From Alphaproteobacteria bacterium (GTDB lineage Bacteria; Myxococcota_A; UBA796; CAJQPC01), in the NCBI GenBank assembly GCA_020632795.1, contig JACKEV010000012.1, forward strand, positions 401,939 through 465,938: 64,000 nt of DNA. Direction: 5' to 3'. Both the position numbers and the translations under genes were made by a program. The notes beneath the pieces were generated by a model that worked only from the letters and a program-made list of their open reading frames with translations, ran no database searches and was not told where the DNA came from. Every line of letters starts with the position of its first letter. The stretch's first letter is position 1. Positions 16,091-25,248 of the stretch are shown here, in pieces.

Positions 16091-17877
16091 GGGGTCTCCC
16101 AGGGGTCCGCGGCGGCCCAGGCCTCGGGCCATGCGGAGCCCCGGTTGCCCGGGATCTCGGCGCCCTCGGCGTCGGTGACGAAGTTGCCCACCTCCCCGAA
16201 GGCCCGCTCCCCGTTGACCCGGCCGTCCCGGCGCCGCATGGGCAGGAAGGCACCCCCGACGCGCAGCCGCACGACCTCGTGGGGCCCGGCCCGCAGGTCC
16301 ACCAGCGCCCCCTTGCGCCTGGGGTTGAGGAGCTGCTCCTCGTTGCCGATGGGGTCGGCGACGGTCTTGGCCTTGAGGGTCCACACCAGCAGCGAGGTGG
16401 GGTCGCGCTGTGGCCAGGCCCCGGCCAGCAGATCCTTGTAGCCGTAGAACTCCTTGCCGATGTCGTTCTGGTTCACCGGCCCGGCCATCAGGCAGATGCC
16501 GGCCAGCAGGTCGCAGCCCTCGGGCAGGTCCACCACCCCCATCAGCTCGCAGACCAGCGCGCTGCGGGCCGCCGCCGCCCCCGCCGCTCGCACCGAGCGC
16601 TGCCAGTCCATGCCCTCGACCTGGATCTGCTGCCGGTCCAGGCCGCCGATGTAGATGCGCTGACCCGCCAGGGCGAAGGCCTTGCGCCCCCGCGCCGCGT
16701 TCTTGGACAGGAGCTTCATCAGCGGGAGGTCCGCCCACAGCGGCAGGTTCGCGACGGTGCGCTCCGTGATCTCCTCCAATTCGGCGCGGATCTCGCGCAG
16801 GCGCTGCTTGCCGTTGGGGGTGAGCACGTCGACCCGCTCCAGCAGGAGCAGCTCCTTGGCGCGCTCCCGGTCGCAGCCGGTCCAGTGGGCGAAGGCGTTG
16901 TACGCCGCCCGCCCGGCCATCTCGGTCAGCGCCCCGGGGATGTGCATGTCCTGGCGGGACTGGTACTGTGGCGGGGCCTTGTCCTCATGGTTGACCCCGG
17001 GCTGGATGCGCTCGCTGCGGAAGGCCAGCAGGTTCGCGCCCACCTTGCGGCAGGTCTCGGGGCGGATGGGGGAGGGGTCGTCCACCGCGCCCACCTGGGC
17101 GACGAGGGCCACCCGCCAGCCCCGGCCGCGCTCGCCGCCGGTCAGGCCGCACAGGTCCTCGATCTCCCGGATGACCGCCTGGTTGGTCGCGCGGACCTCG
17201 GGCGAGCAGAAGGGCGCGGCGAAGACCTGGGCCCGGCGTCGGCCCCCGCTGGCCAGCACCGCCGCCCGCTCCATCGCGTCGGCCAGGATGCCCAGGTGCA
17301 GATCCTGGAGATACCCGATGGTGGGGATGTCATCGACGTGCTGGAGCCGCTTGCGCAGCGCCCGGAGCGGCACGCCGAGCAGGCTCAGCACCGGCTTGTG
17401 CCCGACGAAGGTGAGCAGCAGGGTGAACGGCGTGCGGTAGGGCTGGGCGAAGACGACGTGGGCGTGGCTGGCCCCGTCGAGCACCGGGGCGTCGAGGCCC
17501 TCCAGACGGCGCAGCAGGTCGGCCAGGGTCGCGGCGTCCGACGGCCCCAGCAGCGTGGCCTTGTGCCCGCGGAAGTTGGTGGACTGCCGGCTGGAGAGCA
17601 CCCCGAGGGCGCACTCCTCGAACAGGGCCTGCTCGGTGGGGGCGGGGCCGGGCCCGAAGGCGTCGGGCCGCGTGAGGGCGAGCAGGTCGAGCGCCTCCTG
17701 GCCCTCGGCGTGGGTGAGCGGGACCCGGGTGCGGTAGCCGACCGGGGAGGCGGAGTCCAGGGAGACCGGCAGGCTGTAGCGGCTGCGGCGCTCGCCCTCG
17801 GCGGCGAAGCGGGCGCCGCGCTGCACGCGCTGGGCGTCGGGCGGTGGATCGATGGGGACGACGTGAAGGCGCTTCAC
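16087..17877 (-). CDS. Conserved-looking protein of unknown function
   Basis: A 596-residue soluble protein I do not recognise. It has no signal peptide, no membrane segment and no P-loop. It is well folded by composition, with many buried-looking strands. Visible elements include YRTRVPLTHAEGQEAL near residue 50 and HEDKAPPQYQSRQDMH near the middle, with several Asp/His/Glu-rich turns. The start is GTG at 17877 behind GAGG (7 bases). It is coupled by a 4-bp overlap to the MaoC-like dehydratase, so it may supply or use an acyl thioester. No function is claimed. Confidence 0.7.
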   Translation of the reverse strand: MKRLHVVPIDPPPDAQRVQRGARFAAEGERRSRYSLPVSLDSASPVGYRTRVPLTHAEGQEALDLLALTRPDAFGPGPAPTEQALFEECALGVLSSRQSTNFRGHKATLLGPSDAATLADLLRRLEGLDAPVLDGASHAHVVFAQPYRTPFTLLLTFVGHKPVLSLLGVPLRALRKRLQHVDDIPTIGYLQDLHLGILADAMERAAVLASGGRRRAQVFAAPFCSPEVRATNQAVIREIEDLCGLTGGERGRGWRVALVAQVGAVDDPSPIRPETCRKVGANLLAFRSERIQPGVNHEDKAPPQYQSRQDMHIPGALTEMAGRAAYNAFAHWTGCDRERAKELLLLERVDVLTPNGKQRLREIRAELEEITERTVANLPLWADLPLMKLLSKNAARGRKAFALAGQRIYIGGLDRQQIQVEGMDWQRSVRAAGAAAARSALVCELMGVVDLPEGCDLLAGICLMAGPVNQNDIGKEFYGYKDLLAGAWPQRDPTSLLVWTLKAKTVADPIGNEEQLLNPRRKGALVDLRAGPHEVVRLRVGGAFLPMRRRDGRVNGERAFGEVGNFVTDAEGAEIPGNRGSAWPEAWAAADPWETP

Positions 17878-17934
17878 GGCGGACCTCGGGGCGGGGGGGC
17901 CCTCGTTTCTAACCCGATCCTCGGCCAGGAGATG

Positions 17935-20928
17935 TCAGGCCGTGCTCAACATCGAGGCCCCGGGATGCCGGCGGGACGCGAGTCTGTCCAGCAGCCTCAG
18001 GTCGGAGGTCCCCGCGTAGGTCGGGCCGTGGCGGAGGGCCGCCAGCGCGTCCTCGTCGCGCTCGGCGTGGGCACGCAGCAGCGCCGCGTACTCCGGGAGC
18101 GGGTCGTCCTCCTGGGAGGGCACCCCACCCGGCGCGCAGCCGGCGCATTCGAACAGGCGGGTGAGCCGCACCTCGCGCGCCGCGCCCATCTCCTCGAAGC
18201 CCTCTCGGGCCAGCTCCAGGCGCCGCCGCCCCTCGCCCGTCCGCTGCCGCGCCAGGGAGATCCAACCCAGGTAGAGCAGCGCGAAGGCGCGCTCCCGCTG
18301 CTGGCCCACCCGGGCCGCGCGATCCGAGGCCCGGAGCAGGAGCTGCTCGGCCTCCGCCAGGCGCCCCTGCTCGCAGCGCACGCGCCCGAGGTTGAGCTGG
18401 ACGAGCGCGATCTCGGGGCTGATGCCGCTGCGGAGGTGGGCCTCCAGGGTGGAGACCAGCAGCGCCTCGGCGTCCTGGAGCTGCCCGGCGGCCAGGTGGA
18501 TGGTGGCCATGTTGGCGCGGGCCACGTTCACCGCGCAGGGGTGGCGCAGCGCGCGGCCCCACCGCTCCGCCTCCCGGAAGCAGCTCAGCGCCTCCTCCAG
18601 CCGGCCGGTCCGATAGTAGAGGATCCCCAGGTTGCCCCGGACGTTCGCCGCGTGCCACGCCGCGCCCGCTCGACGGAGCCGGGCCAGGGCGCGCTGGGCC
18701 AGGCGCTCGGCGGCCGCGTAGTCCCCCCGGCGCCGAGCCAGCGTGCTCTGAACCGAGATGGACAGCCCCTCGCCCCAGCCGACGCCGGCCGCGCCGAAGC
18801 GCCGCTCGGCGTCCACGGCGAGGTCCTCCACCCCGTCCAGGCGACCGTAGCGCAGGGCCATCAGGGCACGGCCGAGGTTCGTCTCCGCCACCAGGGCGTC
18901 GAGCCCCGCGGCGGTCGCGAGCCGGTGGGCGGCGTCCAGGTCGGCGTCCGCGTGGGCCCAACGGCCCCGGAGCCGGCCCAGCTCGGCCCGCTGGATGAGC
19001 AGGTGCGCCTCCAGCGCCGGGGGCAGGCCGGGCTCGGGGTCGAGGGGGAGGACCTCATCCTCAGGGCTCACCCGCAGCATCAGGAACACGCTCATCGCCA
19101 GCGCGGCGCGGGCGCGGTCCTCGGCGCGGGGGGCGGTGCGCTGGATCTCGATGAGCTGGGGGAGCAGGACCTCCAGGCGGTCGAGGCTGTCCACGATGTC
19201 CGGGCCCCGGGTGCCCTCGACCAGGCGCTCGGCGGCGTCCAGGGTCAAGCGGACGTAGCGATCGACGGCCCCGGGTGCGACGGTCGGGCGCTGCTCGGCG
19301 GCGAAGGCCCGGATGCTCTGGTGCAACAGGAAGCCGGCGGTGTCGGGGGCGTGCTGGTCGACCAGCATCGAGGCGTCGTGCAGCCGCTCCAGGACGTCGA
19401 AGAGCCAGGGGGCGTCCGGGTCGTCGCCCCAGCCGAGGAGCTGCTCGGCCTCGTCTACGGTGAAGCGGCCGACGAACACGCTCACCGTGGCCAGGGCGCG
19501 CTGGGACCAGGGATCGAGCAGGGACCAGGAGCTGTGGATGGCCGCGCGCAGGGTCTGCTGGCGAGGCGGGGCCTGCCCTGAAGGGTCGCGCAGCAGGCGG
19601 AAGCGCGCGTGGAGCTGCTGTCGCATCGCCCCGGGCGGCATCATCGCGGCCCGCCCTGCTGCGAGGCCGATGGACAGGGGCATGCGGTCGAGGGCGTCCA
19701 CCAGCGTGGCGATGTCGTCCTCGTGCTCGGGGCCCAGGGGCAGGGGGGCGGTCCGCCGGAACAGGGCCACCGCGTCCTCCAGCGCGAGCGGCCCCACGCC
19801 CAGCTCCACGGACTGGGGGTGGCGCAGCCGGATACGGGAGGTGAGCAGGAGCCGCAGCGTGGGGGCGGCGTCGAGCAGGGTCGTGACGGCTTCAGGCAGC
19901 GTCTCCCCCAGGGCCTCGGCGGCGTCCAGGATGAGGAGCGTGGAGGGCTCGGCGGCCAGGGCGTGCGCCGCGCGGACCAGCCCGGTGGGCCCGTCGATGG
20001 AGGCTTGGGGGCCCAGCGCCAGGGCCAGAGCGAGGGCGCGCCCCAGCTCGGCGGGGGACCGCACGCCCTCCAGAGGGAGGGTCCGGGCCCGAACGCCGCG
20101 TGGCAGGAGACGGATGAGGGCCTCGGCCAGCGCGGTCTTGCCGGCCCCCGGGGGTCCCACCAGGGTGACCGCTGGCGGCCCGGTGGTCACCGCGTCGAGG
20201 AGTCGGTCCAGCAGGTCGTCCCGGCCGATGAGCGTCCCGGTCCGCTGGCGGGGCGCGGCCGGGGCAGGTTGGAACCGGTAGCCCTGACCGTGCGCAGTGA
20301 GCAGGTGCACCGGCTCAGCCGGCGTCCCCTCGATCTTGCGGCGCAGCCGGGACACGGTGTTGGCCACTGCCCGGGTGTTGAGGGCGCAGCGGTGCCCCCA
20401 GACCGCGCGCAGCAGGGCCTCCTGGGAGATCGGCACCCCGGGGCGGGCGCTGAGGTGCTCCAGCAGGCCGGCCTCCAGCTCGGTGAGGGTCTGCTCCAGC
20501 CCGCCCCGCAGGACCACGCCCCGCTGGAGGTCCACCACACCGTCGACCAGGGCCACGGTGCGGCTGACGCCGTGGCGCCGCAGCCCGGTCTCGATGCGCT
20601 CGACGCAGCGGCGCGGATCCAGGGGGGGCAGCAGGTAGTCCTGGGCGCCCGCGTCGAGGGCCTGCGCCCGCGCCTCGGGGTCCCCGTTGTCCACGAACAG
20701 GACGACCGCCGGGCGCCGTGAAGGCTCCAGCCGCTGCAGGACCCGGTGCCAGCCCTCCCCCGCCGCCCGCGCGTCGACGATGAGGGCGTCGGCGCGGAGG
20801 CGGTCGGAGGGAGGGACCTGAGGCTTCGTCCGGACTTCGAAGCCGGCCTGCACGAGGGCCGGGGTCAGCAGCGTGACGTCGGCATCCGACAGGCCGGCCA
20901 GGAGGACGCGGGCAAACAAGGGATCCAT
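17935..20928 (-). CDS. Pseudo-receiver / winged-helix / STAND / TPR regulator
   Basis: A 997-residue regulator. Residues about 5-118 resemble a response-regulator receiver with an Asp at the end of strand 3 (LIVDAR), but the conserved Thr and Lys appear lost, so phosphorylation is doubtful. Residues about 125-222 are an OmpR/PhoB winged helix ending LLTAHGQGYRF. Residues about 230-480 are a nucleotide-binding STAND domain (Walker A GPPGAGKTA; Walker B TLLILDAAEAL). The rest is TPR-like helical repeats. This layout is like AfsR/SARP-type regulators. I start at the ATG at 20928, where the receiver begins; the 35 upstream codons are low quality. A short palindrome lies just upstream (20940-20952), perhaps for autoregulation. 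Confidence 0.82.
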   Translation of the reverse strand: MDPLFARVLLAGLSDADVTLLTPALVQAGFEVRTKPQVPPSDRLRADALIVDARAAGEGWHRVLQRLEPSRRPAVVLFVDNGDPEARAQALDAGAQDYLLPPLDPRRCVERIETGLRRHGVSRTVALVDGVVDLQRGVVLRGGLEQTLTELEAGLLEHLSARPGVPISQEALLRAVWGHRCALNTRAVANTVSRLRRKIEGTPAEPVHLLTAHGQGYRFQPAPAAPRQRTGTLIGRDDLLDRLLDAVTTGPPAVTLVGPPGAGKTALAEALIRLLPRGVRARTLPLEGVRSPAELGRALALALALGPQASIDGPTGLVRAAHALAAEPSTLLILDAAEALGETLPEAVTTLLDAAPTLRLLLTSRIRLRHPQSVELGVGPLALEDAVALFRRTAPLPLGPEHEDDIATLVDALDRMPLSIGLAAGRAAMMPPGAMRQQLHARFRLLRDPSGQAPPRQQTLRAAIHSSWSLLDPWSQRALATVSVFVGRFTVDEAEQLLGWGDDPDAPWLFDVLERLHDASMLVDQHAPDTAGFLLHQSIRAFAAEQRPTVAPGAVDRYVRLTLDAAERLVEGTRGPDIVDSLDRLEVLLPQLIEIQRTAPRAEDRARAALAMSVFLMLRVSPEDEVLPLDPEPGLPPALEAHLLIQRAELGRLRGRWAHADADLDAAHRLATAAGLDALVAETNLGRALMALRYGRLDGVEDLAVDAERRFGAAGVGWGEGLSISVQSTLARRRGDYAAAERLAQRALARLRRAGAAWHAANVRGNLGILYYRTGRLEEALSCFREAERWGRALRHPCAVNVARANMATIHLAAGQLQDAEALLVSTLEAHLRSGISPEIALVQLNLGRVRCEQGRLAEAEQLLLRASDRAARVGQQRERAFALLYLGWISLARQRTGEGRRRLELAREGFEEMGAAREVRLTRLFECAGCAPGGVPSQEDDPLPEYAALLRAHAERDEDALAALRHGPTYAGTSDLRLLDRLASRRHPGASMLSTA

Positions 20929-20939
20929 GCCTCTGGAGG

Positions 20940-20952
20940 AGGTTTGAAACCT
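20940..20952. promoter_or_regulatory. Palindrome upstream of the STAND/TPR regulator
   Basis: AGGTTT-G-AAACCT is a perfect 13-bp palindrome 12 bp upstream of the regulator start. Its core GTTTGAAAC shares the half-site of the cluster at 13841-13875. It may be an autoregulatory operator. Confidence 0.4.
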
Positions 20953-21103
20953 TACATCGGATCTATCAGGGCACGCAGGTGAAGTCGAAGGGGTCGGGCA
21001 TGGTCGTACACACGGTGGGTACAGGCTCCACACCCGAGCCTGGGCAGCCGAGCACAGTCGACAGCCTGGAGCGGCCAGGGTCGGCGCTGTCGCCGCCGCG
21101 CGC
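20953..21103. other. Intergenic region 5' of the STAND/TPR regulator
   Basis: About 150 bp between the kinase stop and the regulator's palindrome. I see no gene, no RNA and no convincing -35/-10 pair here, only GC-rich sequence. It must hold either the regulator's promoter or the kinase terminator. Confidence 0.5.
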
Positions 21104-22639
21104 TCAGCGGGGGGCGCAGAGCAGGGTCAGCGCGTTGCAGCGCACCACCGCGGTCTCCCCCGCGCCCACCGTGAGCAGCGCGGGTTTCTCGATCGGCTCG
21201 CCGTCGTCGAAGCGCCAGCGGGCGCCGTAGGTGCCCGGCGCGACCTCCCCCGGGGGCACCGCGCGGCCGTCGGCGGTCAGCAGGGTGAAGGCAGAGACCG
21301 TGCCTTCGACCCGCACCGTGGCGGGGGGAGGGGGCGCGGGGGCGGCCGGGACGGGCTCCGGCTCCGGCGGCGGCGCGGTCGCGGGCGCGTCGACCGGGTC
21401 TCCGTCGGGCTCAGCGGGCGGGGGCTCCGGCGCCGGGTCCGGTGAGGAGACCGACGTCGTGGGGATCTCCGAGGGCACCACCGCTGCAGGGGCGTCGGGC
21501 TCGGGCTCGACGGCGGGGTCGTCGATGAGCGCCCAGGCCCCCAGGGCGACCCCCAGCACCAGCGCCGCGCCCACCGCGATGGACGCGACCGGCGGGCGGG
21601 GGGGCGGCGGGGGCGCCGCCTGCGGGAGCGCGTCCGAGGGGTCGCCGTGGAGCCAGGACCGCGAGGTCCAGGTCGAGCCGCCGCCGGTGTCCTCCGGCAC
21701 GCTCAGCGTGGGGTTGGCGCCGACGGCGGCCTCGGGGCCCGGGACGTGCGCCCGCGCCCAGTCCACCAGCCAGGGCCCCTCCAGGGTGCCGCCCAGCTCC
21801 TGGAGCACCCGGGCGACCTCGGCGGCGGCGGGGCGGTCCTCGGGCTCGTAGGCCAGCATGCGGCGGGCCAGCTCGCGCAGGGGCTCCGGCGTGCTGGCGG
21901 GCAGGCTGTCCACGGCGTCGTCCCGCTCCTCCAGGAAGGCCGAGGGGCGCACCGGGAGCTGGCCGATGCGGTGGCCGAGCAGCGCCTCGACCAGGACCAC
22001 CCCCAGGGAGAAGATGTCGGAGGCCGGCCGATCGTCGCCGTCGAAGCGCTCCGGCGCGACGTAGCCCGGCGAGCCGAACCGCATCGACGCGGTCTTCGCC
22101 TCGCGCATGCCGAAGCGGGCGTGGGCGATGCCGAAGTCGAGCACCTTGACCTCGCCCGCCCGGGTGAGCCGGATGTTGGCGGGCTTGATGTCCCGGTGGA
22201 TGATGGACAGCGGCTCGCCGGTCTCGGGGTGGCGGGCGCCGTGGGCGCAGTCCAGGGCCAGGGCGGCCTCCCGGATGACCTCGGCGCAGGCCCGGGGCGG
22301 GAGGGGGGCCTCGTCCAGCAGCTCCTGGAGGTCCGCGCCGGGCACGAACTCCATCACCACCGCCCAGCGCTGCTCGAAGCGCACCAGGTCGTCCACGCCC
22401 ACGACCGCCCGGTGGCGGAGCAGCGCGAGCAGGCGGGCCTCGTCGCGCAGGCGGCGGCCCAGCTCGGGGTCATCCTGCCCGGCGTCGTTCAAAAGCTTGA
22501 TGGCCACGACCTTGCGGAAGCCGGAGGGGCCGGTCAGCTCGCCGCGCCACACCGTGCCGAAGCCGCCCCCGCCGATCGGCTCGATGAGGCGGTAGCCGCC
22601 CTCGCGGAGGGCGTCCGGGTTCACAGGCGGCGTGCTCAT
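21104..22639 (-). CDS. Membrane-bound Ser/Thr protein kinase
   Basis: A 511-residue Hanks-type kinase. Residues about 15-270 carry the Gly loop GGGGFGTVW, the VAIK lysine, catalytic HRDIKPANI and DFG. A Pro-rich juxtamembrane stretch leads to a single membrane helix (about 345-365). A Pro/Glu-rich spacer and a C-terminal beta domain of about 70 residues (starting VRVEGTVSAF) follow, a PEGA-like sensor outside the membrane. Start ATG 22639 lies 7 bases after a TAGAAT box, so it may be leaderless. The gene follows a lipoprotein-like gene by 25 bp. Substrates are unknown. Confidence 0.9.
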   Translation of the reverse strand: MSTPPVNPDALREGGYRLIEPIGGGGFGTVWRGELTGPSGFRKVVAIKLLNDAGQDDPELGRRLRDEARLLALLRHRAVVGVDDLVRFEQRWAVVMEFVPGADLQELLDEAPLPPRACAEVIREAALALDCAHGARHPETGEPLSIIHRDIKPANIRLTRAGEVKVLDFGIAHARFGMREAKTASMRFGSPGYVAPERFDGDDRPASDIFSLGVVLVEALLGHRIGQLPVRPSAFLEERDDAVDSLPASTPEPLRELARRMLAYEPEDRPAAAEVARVLQELGGTLEGPWLVDWARAHVPGPEAAVGANPTLSVPEDTGGGSTWTSRSWLHGDPSDALPQAAPPPPPRPPVASIAVGAALVLGVALGAWALIDDPAVEPEPDAPAAVVPSEIPTTSVSSPDPAPEPPPAEPDGDPVDAPATAPPPEPEPVPAAPAPPPPATVRVEGTVSAFTLLTADGRAVPPGEVAPGTYGARWRFDDGEPIEKPALLTVGAGETAVVRCNALTLLCAPR

Positions 22640-22645
22640 CCGGGC

Positions 22646-22651
22646 ATTCTA
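22646..22651 (-). promoter_or_regulatory. Candidate -10 box 7 bases before the kinase start
   Basis: On the minus strand TAGAAT (5 of 6 to TATAAT) ends 7 bases before the kinase ATG, placing transcription start on the start codon. No ribosome site is seen. Suggests a leaderless kinase mRNA separate from the upstream gene. Confidence 0.4.
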
Positions 22652-22664
22652 TCCCGCGAAGGGG

Positions 22665-23516
22665 CTACCAGGTCCCGGTGAGCAGCGCGCCGGTGCCCAG
22701 GGCGAGCGCCGCGCCCCCCAGGCCGATGGCCGACCAGCCCATCGCGTGGTTGAGGTTGACGCGCCGATCCCAGGCGGGGTCGGCGGCGGCGGGCACGTCT
22801 GCGCTCCAGGCGGCGAAGGTGCCGGCCTGGACGGCGAAGGCGGCGACGGCGAGGCCCCCGGCGGCGGCGGCCCCGACGGCGAGGGGGCGGCGGGGGGAGG
22901 GCGCGGCGACCTGGGGTGGGGGGACCAGGGGCTCGGGCGCGTCAGGCTCCACCGGATCGGGGGCGGGGGGCTGCGGCGGCGGGACCAGCGCGTCGGGCAG
23001 TCCTTCGCCCCACAGGTACCAGCCGGCGACCACCGCGTCGTCCTCCAGCTCCTGGAGCAGGGCGGCGCGGCCGACGGGGATGGAGCGGACGCCGACCCGC
23101 CCGTCGACCGCCCAGGTGCGGTCCGGCAGCGGCAGGGTCTCGGCGTAGCCGGCGGTGCGGCGGGCCTCGTCGTAGAGCGCGAGGATGGGGTGGCCGGTGG
23201 GCGCCAGGGTGTCGGGCAGGGTGTAGCCCGGGCTGGCCGCCGAGAGCCCCCGCAGGGCGGCGAGCACGGGCTCGGTGCCGGCGTCGCTGCGGCGGGTGAA
23301 CGCCCCCAGGGACTGCACGAGGTGCAGGGTGGGGGTCAGCTCCGGGTCGATGGGGGTTTCCATGCAGACCAGGGTGGCGTCGACCTGGGCGACGGCGGTC
23401 TCGAAGCCGGCGAGGTCGCCCTGTTCGTAGGCGCCGAGCGCGGCGGAGAGCTGCCCGTCCAGGGCGCTCGCCGGGCAGCCGGCGGCGGCGACCGCCACCA
23501 GGGCGAGGGCGATCAC
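22665..23516 (-). CDS. Exported protein with two C-terminal membrane segments
   Basis: A 283-residue protein. A short signal (LALVAVAAAGC) fits a lipoprotein or signal peptide. A roughly 150-residue helical soluble part and a Pro-rich stretch (PPPQPPAPDPVEPDAPEP) follow, then two hydrophobic segments near the end. It starts at GTG 23516, overlapping the upstream stop by 4 bp, so it is coupled to the Asp-Ser lipoprotein. Family not recognised; perhaps part of the cell-envelope system sensed by the kinase downstream. Confidence 0.62.
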   Translation of the reverse strand: MIALALVAVAAAGCPASALDGQLSAALGAYEQGDLAGFETAVAQVDATLVCMETPIDPELTPTLHLVQSLGAFTRRSDAGTEPVLAALRGLSAASPGYTLPDTLAPTGHPILALYDEARRTAGYAETLPLPDRTWAVDGRVGVRSIPVGRAALLQELEDDAVVAGWYLWGEGLPDALVPPPQPPAPDPVEPDAPEPLVPPPQVAAPSPRRPLAVGAAAAGGLAVAAFAVQAGTFAAWSADVPAAADPAWDRRVNLNHAMGWSAIGLGGAALALGTGALLTGTW

Positions 23517-24079
23517 GGCGTCACCTCGCAGTTGCAGATGGGCTCCTCGCAGAAGCAGGCGTCGGGGTAGCCGTGGCGGCAGGCGAGCTGGGAGGGCAGG
23601 TAGTCGGGGGGCTCGGCGGGCTGGATCACCTGCACGAGGACGTCGAGGGGCACGTCGATGCCCGTGCCGTTCAGGACGAACAGGGTGTAGGGGGTGTCGG
23701 CGTCGAGCACGAGCCAGGCGTCGTTGACGCCGTTGACCATGGCCCCGTAGCCGGGGGTGTCCAGCTCGCAGCCCCCCGCCCGGTCCAGGCGCAGGTGGCC
23801 GTAGGGCTGCTGGTTCTCGGTCTCGAAGTGGATGTTCGTCCAGGCCTGCGCGCTGCCCGTGCGGAAGGCGATCTCGACGTACTCGCCGCCGCCGGGGTGC
23901 CGCACGGTGTCGTCGTAGAGCACGAGATCCCGGGGGGTGGACGAGTCGTCGGTGACCGAGGAGTCGTCAACAACCGAGGAGTCGTCGGCGATCGAGGAGT
24001 CGTCGGCGGGCTCGGTGACCCGGGGCAGCCACGGCCATGTGCCACCTTGTACGCAGCTCAGCAGCATCCAGACGAGCAT
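23513..24079 (-). CDS. Asp-Ser-linker lipoprotein
   Basis: A 188-residue exported protein. A very short lipoprotein signal ends LLSC at residue 9. A linker with four Asp-Asp-Ser-Ser units follows, matching the cytochrome c lipoprotein, and then a compact beta-rich domain of about 120 residues. The end has clustered Cys residues (ACFCEEPICNC), likely disulfides. A TGCTACCTT element upstream could be its extended -10 box. First gene of a probable operon with 22665-23516. No family recognised. Confidence 0.62.
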   Translation of the reverse strand: MLVWMLLSCVQGGTWPWLPRVTEPADDSSIADDSSVVDDSSVTDDSSTPRDLVLYDDTVRHPGGGEYVEIAFRTGSAQAWTNIHFETENQQPYGHLRLDRAGGCELDTPGYGAMVNGVNDAWLVLDADTPYTLFVLNGTGIDVPLDVLVQVIQPAEPPDYLPSQLACRHGYPDACFCEEPICNCEVTP

Positions 24080-24132
24080 CGGCGCGGTGACCTCCGAGCG
24101 GACAAGGTAGCACGGCCCCTCCGGTCACGCCG

Positions 24133-25224
24133 TCACTCGGGCGGGACCAGCGACACCCGTGGCGCGATGGATACCGCGACCGCCCGCCGCCTGTACTCTG
24201 GCGAGGTCAGCCCCGCCTGCTGGAGCCGCGAGGCCGATACGGAGATGCCGGTGGCGTCAGCGTATTCCGGGCTGGACCGTCGCTCCGGGACGGCGACGTC
24301 GTATCGGGCACGCGCCAGCACCGCGGCGCTCGGGTCGAGCGGGGCGAGGACGTCCAGCACCGCCCCGAGGTCACGCAGATCGGCGGCTCGGGAGGTGGGC
24401 GTGATCGCGTACAGTCGATCAGCCAGCGCCCGCCGCGCCGGCTCATCGAGCGCGTCGGCGGCGGACAGCAGCGCAGTGAGCGCCTCGTCCAGCGGGGCGA
24501 CCTCAGAGGGATCCACCACGGACGTGGTGTGAGCGCCCCCTCGGACCTCCGTACTTCGCACAAACCACCCGGCCACCTCCAGGTCCGACGCGTCAGGTCT
24601 CCTCTGCAGCTCGACGAGCAGATCGTGGAGCGGCCACCCCAGCGGGTGTCGCGCGGACTGCGAGCCGACCAGCAGCGACACCGAGGGAGGCATCGCGCGC
24701 GCCGTGGCGAGGGTCTGCATCGCGCAGACGTCCAGCGCGACGACGTCGACGGGGAAGAGCGCTCCAGAGAGCTGCGACAGGGAGAGCGCTCCGGCCGGGG
24801 ATTCGTCGGGCAGCAGCGCGTCATCCGAGACGCCGTGGCCCCACAGCACCAGCACCGTATCCTCCCCGGGGAGGACGTCGGCTCCCCACTGCAGAAAGCC
24901 GCGGAGCGTCTCCGGTGAGGCGCTGTCCGGCTCGTCGAGCGGCTGGGACTGCCACCCGCGACCGTCGGGCTTCAGCCACAGTCGTTGTGCGTCGCCAGCG
25001 AGCTCCCGACCGAGGAAGCGATGGGGGCGCTGGTCGACCTGCACGCCGACGGACACGCCGTCCGGCGCGATGGTGGTCAGCTCCTCCAGGTTTCGGGTCG
25101 CCGCCGGGGCGAGGTCGTTGTCGGCGGCGATGTAGATCAGGACCCGCCACCGGGGGGGCTTTGGGGTGGAGCCGCAGGAGGCGACCAGCAGCGTCGCCGC
25201 GGTGAGGGATGCGAGGCGTGACAT
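24133..25224 (-). CDS. Clostripain-family (C11) Cys peptidase lipoprotein
   Basis: A 363-residue exported peptidase. The signal ends LLVASC (lipobox). The C11 core is clear: RVLIYIAADNDL at the first strand, the catalytic His in VLVLWGHG, and the catalytic Cys in VVALDVCAMQTLA. Members cut after basic residues (Arg or Lys). The ATG at 25224 has AGGAGG at ideal spacing. It acts outside the cytoplasm, attached by lipid. It follows the lipoprotein at 25249-26019 by 24 bp, on the same strand and probably in one transcript. Confidence 0.88.
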   Translation of the reverse strand: MSRLASLTAATLLVASCGSTPKPPRWRVLIYIAADNDLAPAATRNLEELTTIAPDGVSVGVQVDQRPHRFLGRELAGDAQRLWLKPDGRGWQSQPLDEPDSASPETLRGFLQWGADVLPGEDTVLVLWGHGVSDDALLPDESPAGALSLSQLSGALFPVDVVALDVCAMQTLATARAMPPSVSLLVGSQSARHPLGWPLHDLLVELQRRPDASDLEVAGWFVRSTEVRGGAHTTSVVDPSEVAPLDEALTALLSAADALDEPARRALADRLYAITPTSRAADLRDLGAVLDVLAPLDPSAAVLARARYDVAVPERRSSPEYADATGISVSASRLQQAGLTSPEYRRRAVAVSIAPRVSLVPPE

Positions 25225-25248
25225 GGGACCTCCTGCGGGGAGAGGGGT

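Noticed and set aside
16279..19581. 1,100-codon plus-strand open frame opposite the 596-residue protein and STAND regulator
   Set aside because: Same reasoning: antisense to two good genes, biased composition and no domain or ribosome site.
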